Position numbers and translations under genes: made by a program
Origin: Leptolyngbya sp. PCC 7375
GTDB lineage: Bacteria; Cyanobacteriota; Cyanobacteriia; Phormidesmidales; Phormidesmidaceae
Direction of reading: 5' to 3'
Assembly: GCF_000316115.1 (NCBI RefSeq)
Contig: NZ_JH993797.1
Span: 6,731,961-6,795,960 of the forward strand
Length of the DNA stretch: 64,000 nucleotides
Shown: in pieces, positions 45,477-53,754 of the stretch
How positions within the stretch are numbered: the stretch's first letter is position 1
How the letters are laid out: each line of letters opens with the position of its first letter
The notes under the pieces: model-generated
Seen by the model: only the letters and a program-made list of their open reading frames with translations
Databases searched by the model: none
What the model was told of the DNA's origin: nothing

Positions 45477-46412
45477 ATGGTTCAACCTAAAAAGTCTGTA
45501 AACGTTCGCATTAAGATTATAGGTTCAAATAGAGAAGGTGTTAGATGTGCGTTTCCACATTTCTTTGAACCCTGGACTAATAAGCCAGAGGATATGGGGA
45601 CATCTAAGGCAAAATATCAATGTCTCATTGCCTTAGACAAAGAGTATGACACCGAATCAATCCAAACTGTAGAAGATGGGGTTAGAAAAGTCGTCGCTCA
45701 GTATTGGGGAGAAAAGGACCTAAAGCGTATCGGTAAGTCCATTGACTCCCCTTTAGTTGACGGCGAAAATAAGTCTGACAAGTATGAGGTATTAGAAAAC
45801 TACTTCACGTTGTCAGCTAAGAAAACCTGGTTGACTAAAAAAGGTAAGGAATTACCACCCCCTAAAATGATGGCTGTCGTCAATGGAAGAAATTTCACCG
45901 CTGACCACAAGGATTGGTCAGAAGACATGATGATGACAGGTCGATATATATTTATCGTAAATCTTTACACGTCGCCTCAGGTAAATGATCAAGGTGATAA
46001 AGTATGCGTGGGTTTAGAATCTATCCTTGCTCTCCCAGCACTTGAGAGTGATGAAGAAGAGATTATGCCTGGATTTGGCGGGGTGCAGTCGGCTGTTGAG
46101 GATGACTTTGCAGACGATCTGAATGATTTAGGTATTGAAGCAGCTATCCCTTCGTCTGCGGCTGAATTTGAAGATGATGAGTCTACGGAAGACACAGCTG
46201 AGGATTTAGATGATCTCGACGATGAGTTAGACGAGGAACCAGAAGAAGAGTCTGAGCCTGAACCTGTGGCTGAAGAGAAGCCTAAGAGACGTGCTCGCTC
46301 ATCTCGCACTCGCAGTCGTGGGTCATCTGATACTGGGGAAACTGAAAGCGCTGACGGCTCTCCGCGTAAAACTAAGCGTGCTCGTTCACCCCGTACTCGC
46401 ACACGCCGATAA
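45477..46412 (+). CDS. DUF2815 single-stranded DNA-binding protein with acidic and R/S-rich tails
   Basis: 311 residues from the ATG at 45477 (MVQPKKSVNVRIKIIGSNRE), preceded by AAAGG; an in-frame GTG/ATG at 45435 is less likely. The first ~185 residues match DUF2815, a phage ssDNA-binding family with gp2.5-like fold. An Asp/Glu-rich stretch follows (about 190-270), then an unusual Arg/Ser-rich C-terminus (RARSSRTRSRG, about 275-311). SSBs normally end with the acidic tip, so the basic extension is odd. It probably coats ssDNA and recruits the polymerase. Confidence 0.8.
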   Translation: MVQPKKSVNVRIKIIGSNREGVRCAFPHFFEPWTNKPEDMGTSKAKYQCLIALDKEYDTESIQTVEDGVRKVVAQYWGEKDLKRIGKSIDSPLVDGENKSDKYEVLENYFTLSAKKTWLTKKGKELPPPKMMAVVNGRNFTADHKDWSEDMMMTGRYIFIVNLYTSPQVNDQGDKVCVGLESILALPALESDEEEIMPGFGGVQSAVEDDFADDLNDLGIEAAIPSSAAEFEDDESTEDTAEDLDDLDDELDEEPEEESEPEPVAEEKPKRRARSSRTRSRGSSDTGETESADGSPRKTKRARSPRTRTRR

Positions 46413-46489
46413 AGTTTGTAAGCGTTATTCCTTTCTCTCCTTAGTGACGGTGGTTTACATAGGGTCACACTCGTGGCCCTTTATTTCTC

Positions 46490-46867
46490 ATGTATTCTCG
46501 TGATGAAACGTTTAGTTATTTCCTAAAACAAGCGGACGATAAGTCTTGTTTGACCGAAACTCAATTAGGGTCAGTCATTGGTATTAATAGCCTTGAGTAT
46601 TACTCTCGATTATATGTATTTGTCTGTTTAGATTCCGATAATCCTAAAAACTCTATCTACCTACAGTTTACGTTTTGGGACCATTCAGTAACTGTAGCCT
46701 TGGTTAGGAGACAGCCAATAGTCCCAGAACAACCTGTAGCACCTATCTACCAAGACTTTATTATCCACTCTGTCAATCCTGACCCTGATCATCCACGCTT
46801 AACGAATTTATCTGGCTGGTTGAAATGGGCGTATCAGATAGCTAAACAACAATTTGCAGCAGCTTAG
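46490..46867 (+). CDS. Hypothetical protein between ssb and helicase
   Basis: 125 residues, MYSRDETFSYFLKQADDKSC, with alternating strands in the middle (SIYLQFTFWDHSVTVALV) and a helical C-terminus (LSGWLKWAYQIAKQQ). No domain recognised. It ends 11 bases before the helicase start, so it is in the replication operon. Confidence 0.65.
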   Translation: MYSRDETFSYFLKQADDKSCLTETQLGSVIGINSLEYYSRLYVFVCLDSDNPKNSIYLQFTFWDHSVTVALVRRQPIVPEQPVAPIYQDFIIHSVNPDPDHPRLTNLSGWLKWAYQIAKQQFAAA

Positions 46868-46878
46868 ATTTAACCCTT

Positions 46879-48381
46879 ATGAAGAATCCATCTAAGTATC
46901 AAGAGGCCATTAAAGATCATTTTCACCATTCAGAAAATGATTTGTTAGTAGATGCTAAACCCGGTAGTGGTAAGTCATCTACAGCAGAATACGTAATTAA
47001 TACGCTTCCTAATCCAACTAAGGTGCTGGCGTTAGCATTCACTAAAACAATCGCAGGATCGCTCACAAACCGAATACCTTTAAGTGATTGTATACATTCT
47101 CATGCTTATGGAAAGTCCTTCCTCAAGCGTTCATCCTATTACGAAAAAAATAAATATTGGGAATTCACTAACTTCCAGGGTAAATCACTTGTTAATCAGC
47201 ATCAGGTATCGTCTAGCTTCGTGTTAGTGCGTCTATTAGAGCTTATCAGGTTGTCAGACACTGATATATTCTGTGAGGACGCTCAAGCAATCCGTAACTT
47301 AAGCAGTATGGCTTATGATTACGGCCTACTCGGGATTCGATTCTTTAACGACAAACTTTTAGACTTTACGCGTAAGGGTATTGATTGGGGAATTGGTTGG
47401 TATAAAAAGACTGGTCAGATTGACTTTGCCGATATGCTTTTTCTTCCGGTAGAACTCAATCTTGATCCACCTGAAACCTATGACTATGTGTTCGTGGATG
47501 AAGTACAGGATTTCTCCAATATTCAGATCGAACTGATGCAGTTGGCTGTATCGGATTATTATGGCAAGCTCCTAATGGTGGGTGATCAGAATCAAGCCTG
47601 CTTCAAGTTTGCAGGCGCGGGTAAGGCTTCCATACCGAGCATAAAAGAACGGTTACAACCGGATGTTTTACCGCTATCTATCTGTTATCGGTGCCCTACC
47701 AGCCACATTGAGTTAGCAAATCAAATATATCCCGGTATGGAAGCTCGACCAGGGGCACCAGAAGGTGAAATATACACCTGGAATGATGGATATACCCAAT
47801 CGCAGTTAAAGCATCTTGCGAATCCCGGTGACCTCATCATTTGCCGTCGAGTTGCACCCTTGATTGAACAGTGTCTTGATTTCATTCTGGCTGAAATTCC
47901 AGCGGTTGTTAAAGGTAAGGGTGTAAAAGAAAGTTTGTTTCGTACGTTTGACGAAATTCAAAATCAACGTGGTTTCAAGTATTCCAAGGTGTTTGACTAT
48001 GCCAATAAGTGGCACGATTACTGGAAGAATTATTTTGTAGAAGAGTATGAGAATCCTGATACAGCAATTCAAGACATAACCGACCGTTATAACCAGGTCA
48101 TCGCCTGTATCCAAGCGTTTAATGCTAACTCTTTTAGTTCGTTAAAGAAACAGATTGAGTATATTTTCAATGATAAATCGGGAGCGATTCAACTATCATC
48201 TATCCATTCTGCCAAAGGATTAGAGGCAGACTCTGTATTTGTAATGGAGGCTGATAAACTCCCATTTAAGTTTCCTGGTATGACTAAAGATGACAAGATT
48301 CAAGAATCGAATCTTGAATACATTACTAAAACTCGATCAAAAGAAAAATTGTATTTGCTACCTAAAGAAGAGGAAGACTAA
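46879..48381 (+). CDS. UvrD/Rep-like SF1 helicase
   Basis: 500 residues. Walker A is PGSGKSS (about 29-35), Walker B FVDEVQDF (about 205-212), motif III VGDQNQACFKFAGA (about 234), and motif V/VI are in IHSAKGLEADSVFVMEADKLP. It is short for UvrD, more like phage-encoded SF1 helicases. It would unwind DNA at the element's fork or in repair. Its 3' end (SKEKLYLLPKEEED) is duplicated at 48672-48709. Confidence 0.85.
   Translation: MKNPSKYQEAIKDHFHHSENDLLVDAKPGSGKSSTAEYVINTLPNPTKVLALAFTKTIAGSLTNRIPLSDCIHSHAYGKSFLKRSSYYEKNKYWEFTNFQGKSLVNQHQVSSSFVLVRLLELIRLSDTDIFCEDAQAIRNLSSMAYDYGLLGIRFFNDKLLDFTRKGIDWGIGWYKKTGQIDFADMLFLPVELNLDPPETYDYVFVDEVQDFSNIQIELMQLAVSDYYGKLLMVGDQNQACFKFAGAGKASIPSIKERLQPDVLPLSICYRCPTSHIELANQIYPGMEARPGAPEGEIYTWNDGYTQSQLKHLANPGDLIICRRVAPLIEQCLDFILAEIPAVVKGKGVKESLFRTFDEIQNQRGFKYSKVFDYANKWHDYWKNYFVEEYENPDTAIQDITDRYNQVIACIQAFNANSFSSLKKQIEYIFNDKSGAIQLSSIHSAKGLEADSVFVMEADKLPFKFPGMTKDDKIQESNLEYITKTRSKEKLYLLPKEEED
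48337..48374. repeat. 3' end of the helicase gene, copy 1
   Basis: 38 bases, 37 identical to 48672-48709, direct orientation, 335 bases apart. This copy is the current end of the helicase gene. Confidence 0.9.
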
Positions 48382-48668
48382 TGAAATTATACGTTTATCA
48401 AGCAATAGAAAAACTCAACGGGCTTATTTTAAGTGTCAATAATTTTATAAATAATGGCACTGTTCAATTCGGAGATCTAACTTATCTAGAACATTATAGT
48501 GAATACTATAAACGCGACTATTACGATAAAATTCAATCTGTCACTTGCGACACCCCTATTCTCACCTTAAATGGGGATTTTACCGTAGAAGAACTTGAGT
48601 TTATTGTTAGTACAGCTAAAGTAATTAAGACTGTTCAAGTAGAAGATTTCAGTATAAGTGATGAATAA
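48381..48668 (+). CDS. Small hypothetical protein inserted behind the helicase
   Basis: 95 residues, ATG overlapping the helicase stop (TAATG). Asn/Tyr-rich and acidic (YLEHYSEYYKRDYYDKIQSV); no domain recognised. It sits between two copies of the helicase 3' end, suggesting it was added as a unit. Translation is probably coupled to the helicase. Confidence 0.65.
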   Translation: MKLYVYQAIEKLNGLILSVNNFINNGTVQFGDLTYLEHYSEYYKRDYYDKIQSVTCDTPILTLNGDFTVEELEFIVSTAKVIKTVQVEDFSISDE

Positions 48669-48671
48669 CTT

Positions 48672-48709
48672 TCAAAAGAAAAATTGTATTTGCTACCTAA
48701 AGATGAGGA
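48672..48709. repeat. Left-over helicase 3' end, copy 2
   Basis: Encodes SKEKLYLLPKDEE and a stop in the helicase frame, without an upstream gene body. It appears to be the ancestral end of the helicase gene, displaced by the 95-residue ORF. Confidence 0.9.
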
Positions 48710-48791
48710 ATAAGGAGTATGTTTTTCTAGGAATTCCATATGAACGGAAACTAGGGTATTTATTTTTTTTTGAAGATTCTAATTATTAGTT

Positions 48792-49307
48792 ATGGTAAAC
48801 ATTAACGATATCAACAACCGAATAATTCAGCGGATAAACAATACTCTCCAGACATCCTACCTTCAAATAGGTAAACAAGGTCTATTTGACACTCAAATAA
48901 TCGCTGTAACAGATAGCCACGTCTATAGAGAAACTAGAGACATTAGTAATGCTAAAACTATTGAGTTACCTCTTCAAGTCCAAGACAATCCTAATTCAGT
49001 AATTGCTGTGGCTGTCGGGTTTTATATGATTGAAGCGTCCAAGGTTGATGAACTACCACCCGGTTGTAGAGATTATTTTACAGAGTGGAGCCCTGAATAT
49101 ATCAGCACTCCTACAGCGTTAGATCTAATCATTTTCACTAAAGACTGTGATCTTTTAGAGGAGCGTATTAAGTTAGTGGATTACTACGATAGCGGTACTT
49201 ACCAATTAACTAGTTATCTTTACGAACCTGCAATTTATCAGGATGCTCGAAGTCGAGTGACCGATGAGCACAGTGTGCTAGACGAACTCATTCTTCAGTT
49301 GGCGTAA
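48792..49307 (+). CDS. Hypothetical protein upstream of the polymerase
   Basis: 171 residues, MVNINDINNRIIQRINNTLQ, acidic, with a proline-glycine turn region (DELPPGCRDYF) and no known motif. It lies 29 bases before the polymerase ATG and follows a poor spacer (48710-48791), which contains a T run but no clear hairpin. Confidence 0.6.
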   Translation: MVNINDINNRIIQRINNTLQTSYLQIGKQGLFDTQIIAVTDSHVYRETRDISNAKTIELPLQVQDNPNSVIAVAVGFYMIEASKVDELPPGCRDYFTEWSPEYISTPTALDLIIFTKDCDLLEERIKLVDYYDSGTYQLTSYLYEPAIYQDARSRVTDEHSVLDELILQLA

Positions 49308-49336
49308 TTTTTTAACCCTAAATTAACTTATAAGCT

Positions 49337-51688
49337 ATGCCTAAGAAACTATTCGATCCCTTTAACGCCATCTCTATGGGCACAGATCCGGACGATGCCG
49401 ATAAGGATTATATGCATGTCGATGATGAGTATTTAGCTTCTAATATCCATTGGAAACCACCGGTACCTGATGAAATCGCAGACTGGCAACCAATGGAGAT
49501 ACCTGATTACGATTCTCTCCGTATCCTCCATGTGGATATCGAGACGACCGGGTTGAACCCTACGAATAACCGAATCGTCATGATTGGTATCATGTGCAAT
49601 GAGAATGATGCATTCAAAGGAACTATATATGGTGAAGAGTTAGAACAACTTAAACAAGGAAAAATCTTTCAAGCTAAGAAACCCAATCACGATGTCGCTG
49701 AGGCATTGATAATTGCAAATTTCATATTACGACTTGAGAAATTAAAGCCTCAAGTACTCGATCTTCATAACGGGTTTGAATTTGACACCAAATTTATTCA
49801 ACGTCGGATTGAGATCCTGCGTAAATCTAAGCGTGTTCAGAAAGCTATTAAAAAATATCCAAAGCTTGCTGTCTTAGACGATGATCTCTTCTACATCTCA
49901 CAGTATGAAAAGACTATTACCGCTGCGTCGATGTACGGTCGGCCTATTGTGTTTACACCGGTTTACACAGTATCTGCTAACCACGCAGGGTATCACAATC
50001 TGAAGAACACCGATATCCAGATCATCGACACGATGCACCTGGCAGCGCAGGTAGACAAGATTAAGGCCAACATGAGCAGTTACACCCTCAAGTATCTAGC
50101 TCACTATGTCAAGTTTCGCACAGAGAAACGATTAGAGCTGAAGCACACTGAGATTCAAGAGTATTGGCAGTCTCAAGATCCTGAAAAGCTTGAGAAATTA
50201 CGTCAGTATTTGATATTCGACCTGGAGGACCAGAGAGCGGTGGGTAACTTCTTTCTACCGTCCGTGTGGTATCAGAAGATGTTTGTGAATATGCCGCTTC
50301 AGGAACTCGCCGTAGCCAGTCCAGCAAAGAAATGGAACAGCATATTAACTGACTATTATCATGGACTCAATCAGAAATCTAAGTTTGATGCTAACGCTGA
50401 CTGGTATGAGATACCTGAAGATGATGAGAAAGTTAAGTACAAAGGTGCATTTGTAGAGTGCAATCCTGGTCTGTATAAGAACTTCTTTAAGATTGACGTT
50501 AGTTCTATGTATCCGTCAATTATAGAGGAATATGAATTAATAGATATTAAAAAAGACCCGCTAAGGGTATCTTTAGTTGTTCTTCGCTTCGCTAAAAAAT
50601 TTAGATATGTCTTTAAAGCTGCTGCTGGTGATAATCCTCATGAAATTCTAGATATGCCAGCGTTCAAATATGTTAAAAGCATATTTAAGAATGTTGAACT
50701 GGATAATATTACTGAAGCCGATAAAATTAAATTTAAATCTATTGACGGAACTCAAAAAGTTGTCATTAATGGTTTTTATGGTTTTTTAGGGGTGGGTGGA
50801 TACGCTTATAACTCTATGGGGGGTGCAGCCCTTACAACCGGCTATGGAAGAGTTCTTATGAAGGATATTATGTACCCAGAGTGCGAACGATGGGCGCGTA
50901 TAGTTAACGTTGACACGGATGGTTTGTGTCTTCAGCCAAAATTATCGGATGATGTGGATTGGACGGGTATTGATGGCTACGAAGTATGCCCTAAAACCGG
51001 TGAACAGATTCCTTTCGTAGCACAGAATTCTGAAGAGGAATATGTAAACCCTAAATTTATCTGGGCCAGAGTTCAGAAGCTATTACCGGAGGGGATAACG
51101 ATTGATACCGAAGATAATTGTCCTGAGGGGGCCATCTATGCCCCTAAAATGAAGAATTACCTATGGTGGAAAGATCGCAATAGTGATCCCAAAACCAAAG
51201 GAATATACCGTAAACGCAACCGATCGAGACTTCAAAAAGATTTCCCCATTAATTACCTGTATAACCTGGCATTCCAGGATGATGACTGTGCTGAAGAATA
51301 TTACGATGGAATTATTAATCTGATTGGCGGATTCGATACGAATAATGCGAAGAGTGATGAATTGGAATTATTTACATTCACTCAGAATATTCCATCGAAT
51401 AACAAGATTCTAGTGAGCTTTAATGTGGGTAAGCCACGGGATAAGGTTTCATTTGTGTGGTGCAGTCTCCAAGAATATACACCTAAAAAAGGGATTCCTA
51501 AAAAGAATTTAACTAAATTGCCTGTATGCGTGACTATAACTGAGACGAATGAGTATCAGTTCACTCCTCAGAAGTTACCAGACACCATTAAGGATGATGA
51601 CGTGAATCTTGCGCTAAATACCTCATTCTACAAGGGTGATATTGACAAGCTTAAGAATGAAATTGATAGAGTAGTGGGTTTGAAATAA
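49337..51688 (+). CDS. Family B DNA polymerase with 3'-5' exonuclease
   Basis: 783 residues. Exonuclease motifs: HVDIETTGL (about 65-73), HNGFEFDTKF (about 144-153) and LIFDLEDQRAV (about 292-302). Polymerase motif A DVSSMYPSI (about 388), motif B KVVINGFYGFLG (about 474) and motif C VNVDTDGLC (about 524, DTD catalytic pair). The complete set indicates an active replicative polymerase. It stands where comparable cassettes carry family A polymerase. TTAACTTATAAGC immediately precedes the ATG, so the ribosome-binding arrangement is unusual. Confidence 0.9.
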   Translation: MPKKLFDPFNAISMGTDPDDADKDYMHVDDEYLASNIHWKPPVPDEIADWQPMEIPDYDSLRILHVDIETTGLNPTNNRIVMIGIMCNENDAFKGTIYGEELEQLKQGKIFQAKKPNHDVAEALIIANFILRLEKLKPQVLDLHNGFEFDTKFIQRRIEILRKSKRVQKAIKKYPKLAVLDDDLFYISQYEKTITAASMYGRPIVFTPVYTVSANHAGYHNLKNTDIQIIDTMHLAAQVDKIKANMSSYTLKYLAHYVKFRTEKRLELKHTEIQEYWQSQDPEKLEKLRQYLIFDLEDQRAVGNFFLPSVWYQKMFVNMPLQELAVASPAKKWNSILTDYYHGLNQKSKFDANADWYEIPEDDEKVKYKGAFVECNPGLYKNFFKIDVSSMYPSIIEEYELIDIKKDPLRVSLVVLRFAKKFRYVFKAAAGDNPHEILDMPAFKYVKSIFKNVELDNITEADKIKFKSIDGTQKVVINGFYGFLGVGGYAYNSMGGAALTTGYGRVLMKDIMYPECERWARIVNVDTDGLCLQPKLSDDVDWTGIDGYEVCPKTGEQIPFVAQNSEEEYVNPKFIWARVQKLLPEGITIDTEDNCPEGAIYAPKMKNYLWWKDRNSDPKTKGIYRKRNRSRLQKDFPINYLYNLAFQDDDCAEEYYDGIINLIGGFDTNNAKSDELELFTFTQNIPSNNKILVSFNVGKPRDKVSFVWCSLQEYTPKKGIPKKNLTKLPVCVTITETNEYQFTPQKLPDTIKDDDVNLALNTSFYKGDIDKLKNEIDRVVGLK

Positions 51689-51745
51689 CTTGCAACTTCA
51701 TTTGATTACATGTTAACTTATAAGTGAATTAAACAGCATAGTTTC

Positions 51746-52093
51746 ATGAATTTCTTGAGCGGGGTCTTATGGACTCTGAGATCATTATTTGAAAACGAAG
51801 ATTCTATAGGTGAAGATATGTATTTCCAACAATTGCAAAACGAATACCCCGATTATGATATCTCCCAATTGCGCGCTAATGGCAAATTTACAAAAGCTTA
51901 TAGCGTTGAATCTCCTGTGACAGGGAGTCACTATTTACAAGGAAATATGGATGATATCGATTTAGCTCTTCAAAACCAACAGCTAGTTGATATGGCAGCT
52001 ACAGGGTTAATTCAGCTCACAGACATTGATTTTGAAAATGGCTGTTTATATGAGGGTATTGATCCTGGCTCTGTAGATCTGACAGGGTGGTGA
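51746..52093 (+). CDS. Hypothetical protein after the polymerase
   Basis: 115 residues, acidic, MNFLSGVLWTLRSLFENEDS, with a hydrophobic first helix that could be amphipathic. No domain. Preceded by TTAACTTATAAGTG about 20 bases upstream of the ATG; its stop overlaps the next ATG (TGATG). Confidence 0.6.
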   Translation: MNFLSGVLWTLRSLFENEDSIGEDMYFQQLQNEYPDYDISQLRANGKFTKAYSVESPVTGSHYLQGNMDDIDLALQNQQLVDMAATGLIQLTDIDFENGCLYEGIDPGSVDLTGW

Positions 52094-52272
52094 TGGGTTA
52101 CTCCAACGACACACCGGAAGTGGTCATTTTGAGGATAAATAAACCTCTAGTCAATATGACTAAAACTGAGCTTCTACTTGTTGCAGATGCTAAAGAACTC
52201 CCAGGTAGAAGCAAAATGACAAAGCTTCAGTTATACGAAAATCTCAGAGTAGATCCGTCTCAAATTTGGTAA
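52093..52272 (+). CDS. Small SAP/Rho-N-like protein
   Basis: 59 residues from the ATG at 52093, overlapping the previous stop. MTKTELLLVADAKELPGRSK then MTKLQLYENLR resembles a SAP or Rho-N helix-extended-loop-helix, which binds nucleic acids; this is a weak structural impression. Followed directly by the DUF3987-like paralogue. Confidence 0.5.
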   Translation: MGYSNDTPEVVILRINKPLVNMTKTELLLVADAKELPGRSKMTKLQLYENLRVDPSQIW

Positions 52273-52292
52273 ATTCTTACATTAGTGAAACC

Positions 52293-53201
52293 ATGAAACA
52301 ACTTCCTACAGTTATCAATGAAATTCTTCAACCCTTGTCCGAAGAGTTACACGAACGAACGGTTACAGCCTTACTCCCACTATTCTCTAGTCGATTAGGA
52401 TCTAAAGTCTCCATTACTTTACCTAGTTCTGGCGGCAGTTGGGTTGAATATCCAGTTATCAATACCCTTCAATTGGTTTCACCTACCAACGGTAGCGACC
52501 TATTCACTAATCTACTTTATGGGCACGATCCTGTTTATAACATGACACCAGCAGGGTTGAAAGCTTTATTACAGCAGGTGCCACCTAAACACGGGATCTT
52601 AAATGTGAGAGATAACCTAAGTTTAAATTATGTTGGAACGGTTATGGTACCGTATTGTGAATGGCTATCTCAACCAATAAACGAGATTGAAATATCGGAT
52701 AGTAACAGTTTTGAATACTCTGATCAAACTATCTGCACATCGGTGTTTCTTCAGGATCTTAAGTCTATACCCAATAGAGAGTTGCTGTTACCTCGGTTTC
52801 TAATTCATAAGCAGTCTGACAGCATAACGGACATCTACGTTGACAAACCAAAGTGCCAGACATTTCGATTATTGATTTCCCAGGTGCTTGAGAAACTAGA
52901 CACCTTGGTTGAACCAGGCGAATACAGCTTAGACAAGCCCGCTGAAAAAGAATTTATGGAGGCCTATATAACCTTACAAAAAAGTAGCTATCAACATAGT
53001 GAGCAATATCCGCTATACGCGGCATTTGAGCGTAAGTGTCCTAGGTATCTAGCTAAGTTAACTCTACTCTTTCACTGTCTTGGAGCTATTAAATACCCTG
53101 AATTAAAGAGTAATGAGATCAGCTTAGCCACGATTTTAATGGCTAAAGAGGTGTTGTCTTACTACCAAAAGCAAGCGGTTGACAGTTATGAGTTTGTTTA
53201 A
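52293..53201 (+). CDS. Primase-less DUF3987 paralogue
   Basis: 302 residues from the ATG at 52293; a TTG at 52266 would add nine. Its order of blocks follows the C-terminal part of the 41236 primase protein: SRLGSKVSITLPSSGGSWVEYP versus SQLGSRTCIVLKPAAHKAEEWREYP, MTPAGLKALLQQVPPKHGIL versus GTAEGIMKRISELPPRSGML, and CPRYLAKLTLLFHCL versus CPGHLGRLTLLQHW. The equivalent of DELAGLLAG has lost its acidic residues. It may be a structural partner or decoy of the primase. Confidence 0.65.
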   Translation: MKQLPTVINEILQPLSEELHERTVTALLPLFSSRLGSKVSITLPSSGGSWVEYPVINTLQLVSPTNGSDLFTNLLYGHDPVYNMTPAGLKALLQQVPPKHGILNVRDNLSLNYVGTVMVPYCEWLSQPINEIEISDSNSFEYSDQTICTSVFLQDLKSIPNRELLLPRFLIHKQSDSITDIYVDKPKCQTFRLLISQVLEKLDTLVEPGEYSLDKPAEKEFMEAYITLQKSSYQHSEQYPLYAAFERKCPRYLAKLTLLFHCLGAIKYPELKSNEISLATILMAKEVLSYYQKQAVDSYEFV

Positions 53202-53225
53202 TGTCCACACTGGAACTATAAAACT

Positions 53226-53408
53226 ATGGTTTTCCAACACGGGAGTGATCTTCATTCAATTATTATTAATGTAACGGGTATAGATTCGTCGGTCGATCAA
53301 GTAACTTGGGAAGAAATCCTAGAAAATATACCAGCTGACAATAACACTGAGAACGCTAAGTACCTAAAACGATTATGTAGAAATAGGATCAACGATGCCC
53401 ACACTTGA
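53226..53408 (+). CDS. Small hypothetical protein before the VRR-NUC gene
   Basis: 60 residues, MVFQHGSDLHSIIINVTGID, acidic with a helical C-terminus (NTENAKYLKRLCRNRIN). It overlaps the next gene by 14 bases. No domain recognised. Confidence 0.5.
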   Translation: MVFQHGSDLHSIIINVTGIDSSVDQVTWEEILENIPADNNTENAKYLKRLCRNRINDAHT

Positions 53409-53754
53409 GAGTGAAATCGAAAGAAAAATCGGGCAGTACGTTAAAGCCACCGGGGGTCTGTACCTAAAACAAGACTCCCGGTTTAACCCTGGCATCCCCG
53501 ATCGGTTGGTGATGTATCCAAGTGCGTTACCTATCCTATTTGAACTTAAACAGGCTAACGGTAGATTTCAAAAAACTCAAGAATTCAAATTACCTAAATT
53601 GAAAGCTCAAGGTTATCGGGTACATATTGTTCGTAGCCTTGAGTCTTTCAAAGAGATTCTATTAGGTTACAAAGATATTCAACAATCTATTCAAAATGCT
53701 AAGCGCAAAAAATCTAAGAAATCCTCAAAAACAGGCTATCAAATTTTTACGTGA
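53395..53754 (+). CDS. VRR-NUC domain nuclease
   Basis: 119 residues. KQDSRFNPGIPDRLVMYPS (about 25-43) and FELKQANGRFQKTQ (about 50) contain the G-x-P-D and E-x-K residues of the VRR-NUC PD-(D/E)XK family. A basic C-terminus (KRKKSKKSSK) follows. In phage cassettes this nuclease precedes the SNF2 helicase, as here. It overlaps the helicase gene by 59 bases, unusually long for coupled genes. Confidence 0.88.
   Translation: MPTLESEIERKIGQYVKATGGLYLKQDSRFNPGIPDRLVMYPSALPILFELKQANGRFQKTQEFKLPKLKAQGYRVHIVRSLESFKEILLGYKDIQQSIQNAKRKKSKKSSKTGYQIFT

Noticed and set aside
45989..46468. A 159-codon minus frame opposite the ssb tail
   Set aside because: Its low-complexity Ser/Arg sequence is the complement of the Asp/Glu- and Arg/Ser-coding repeats of ssb.
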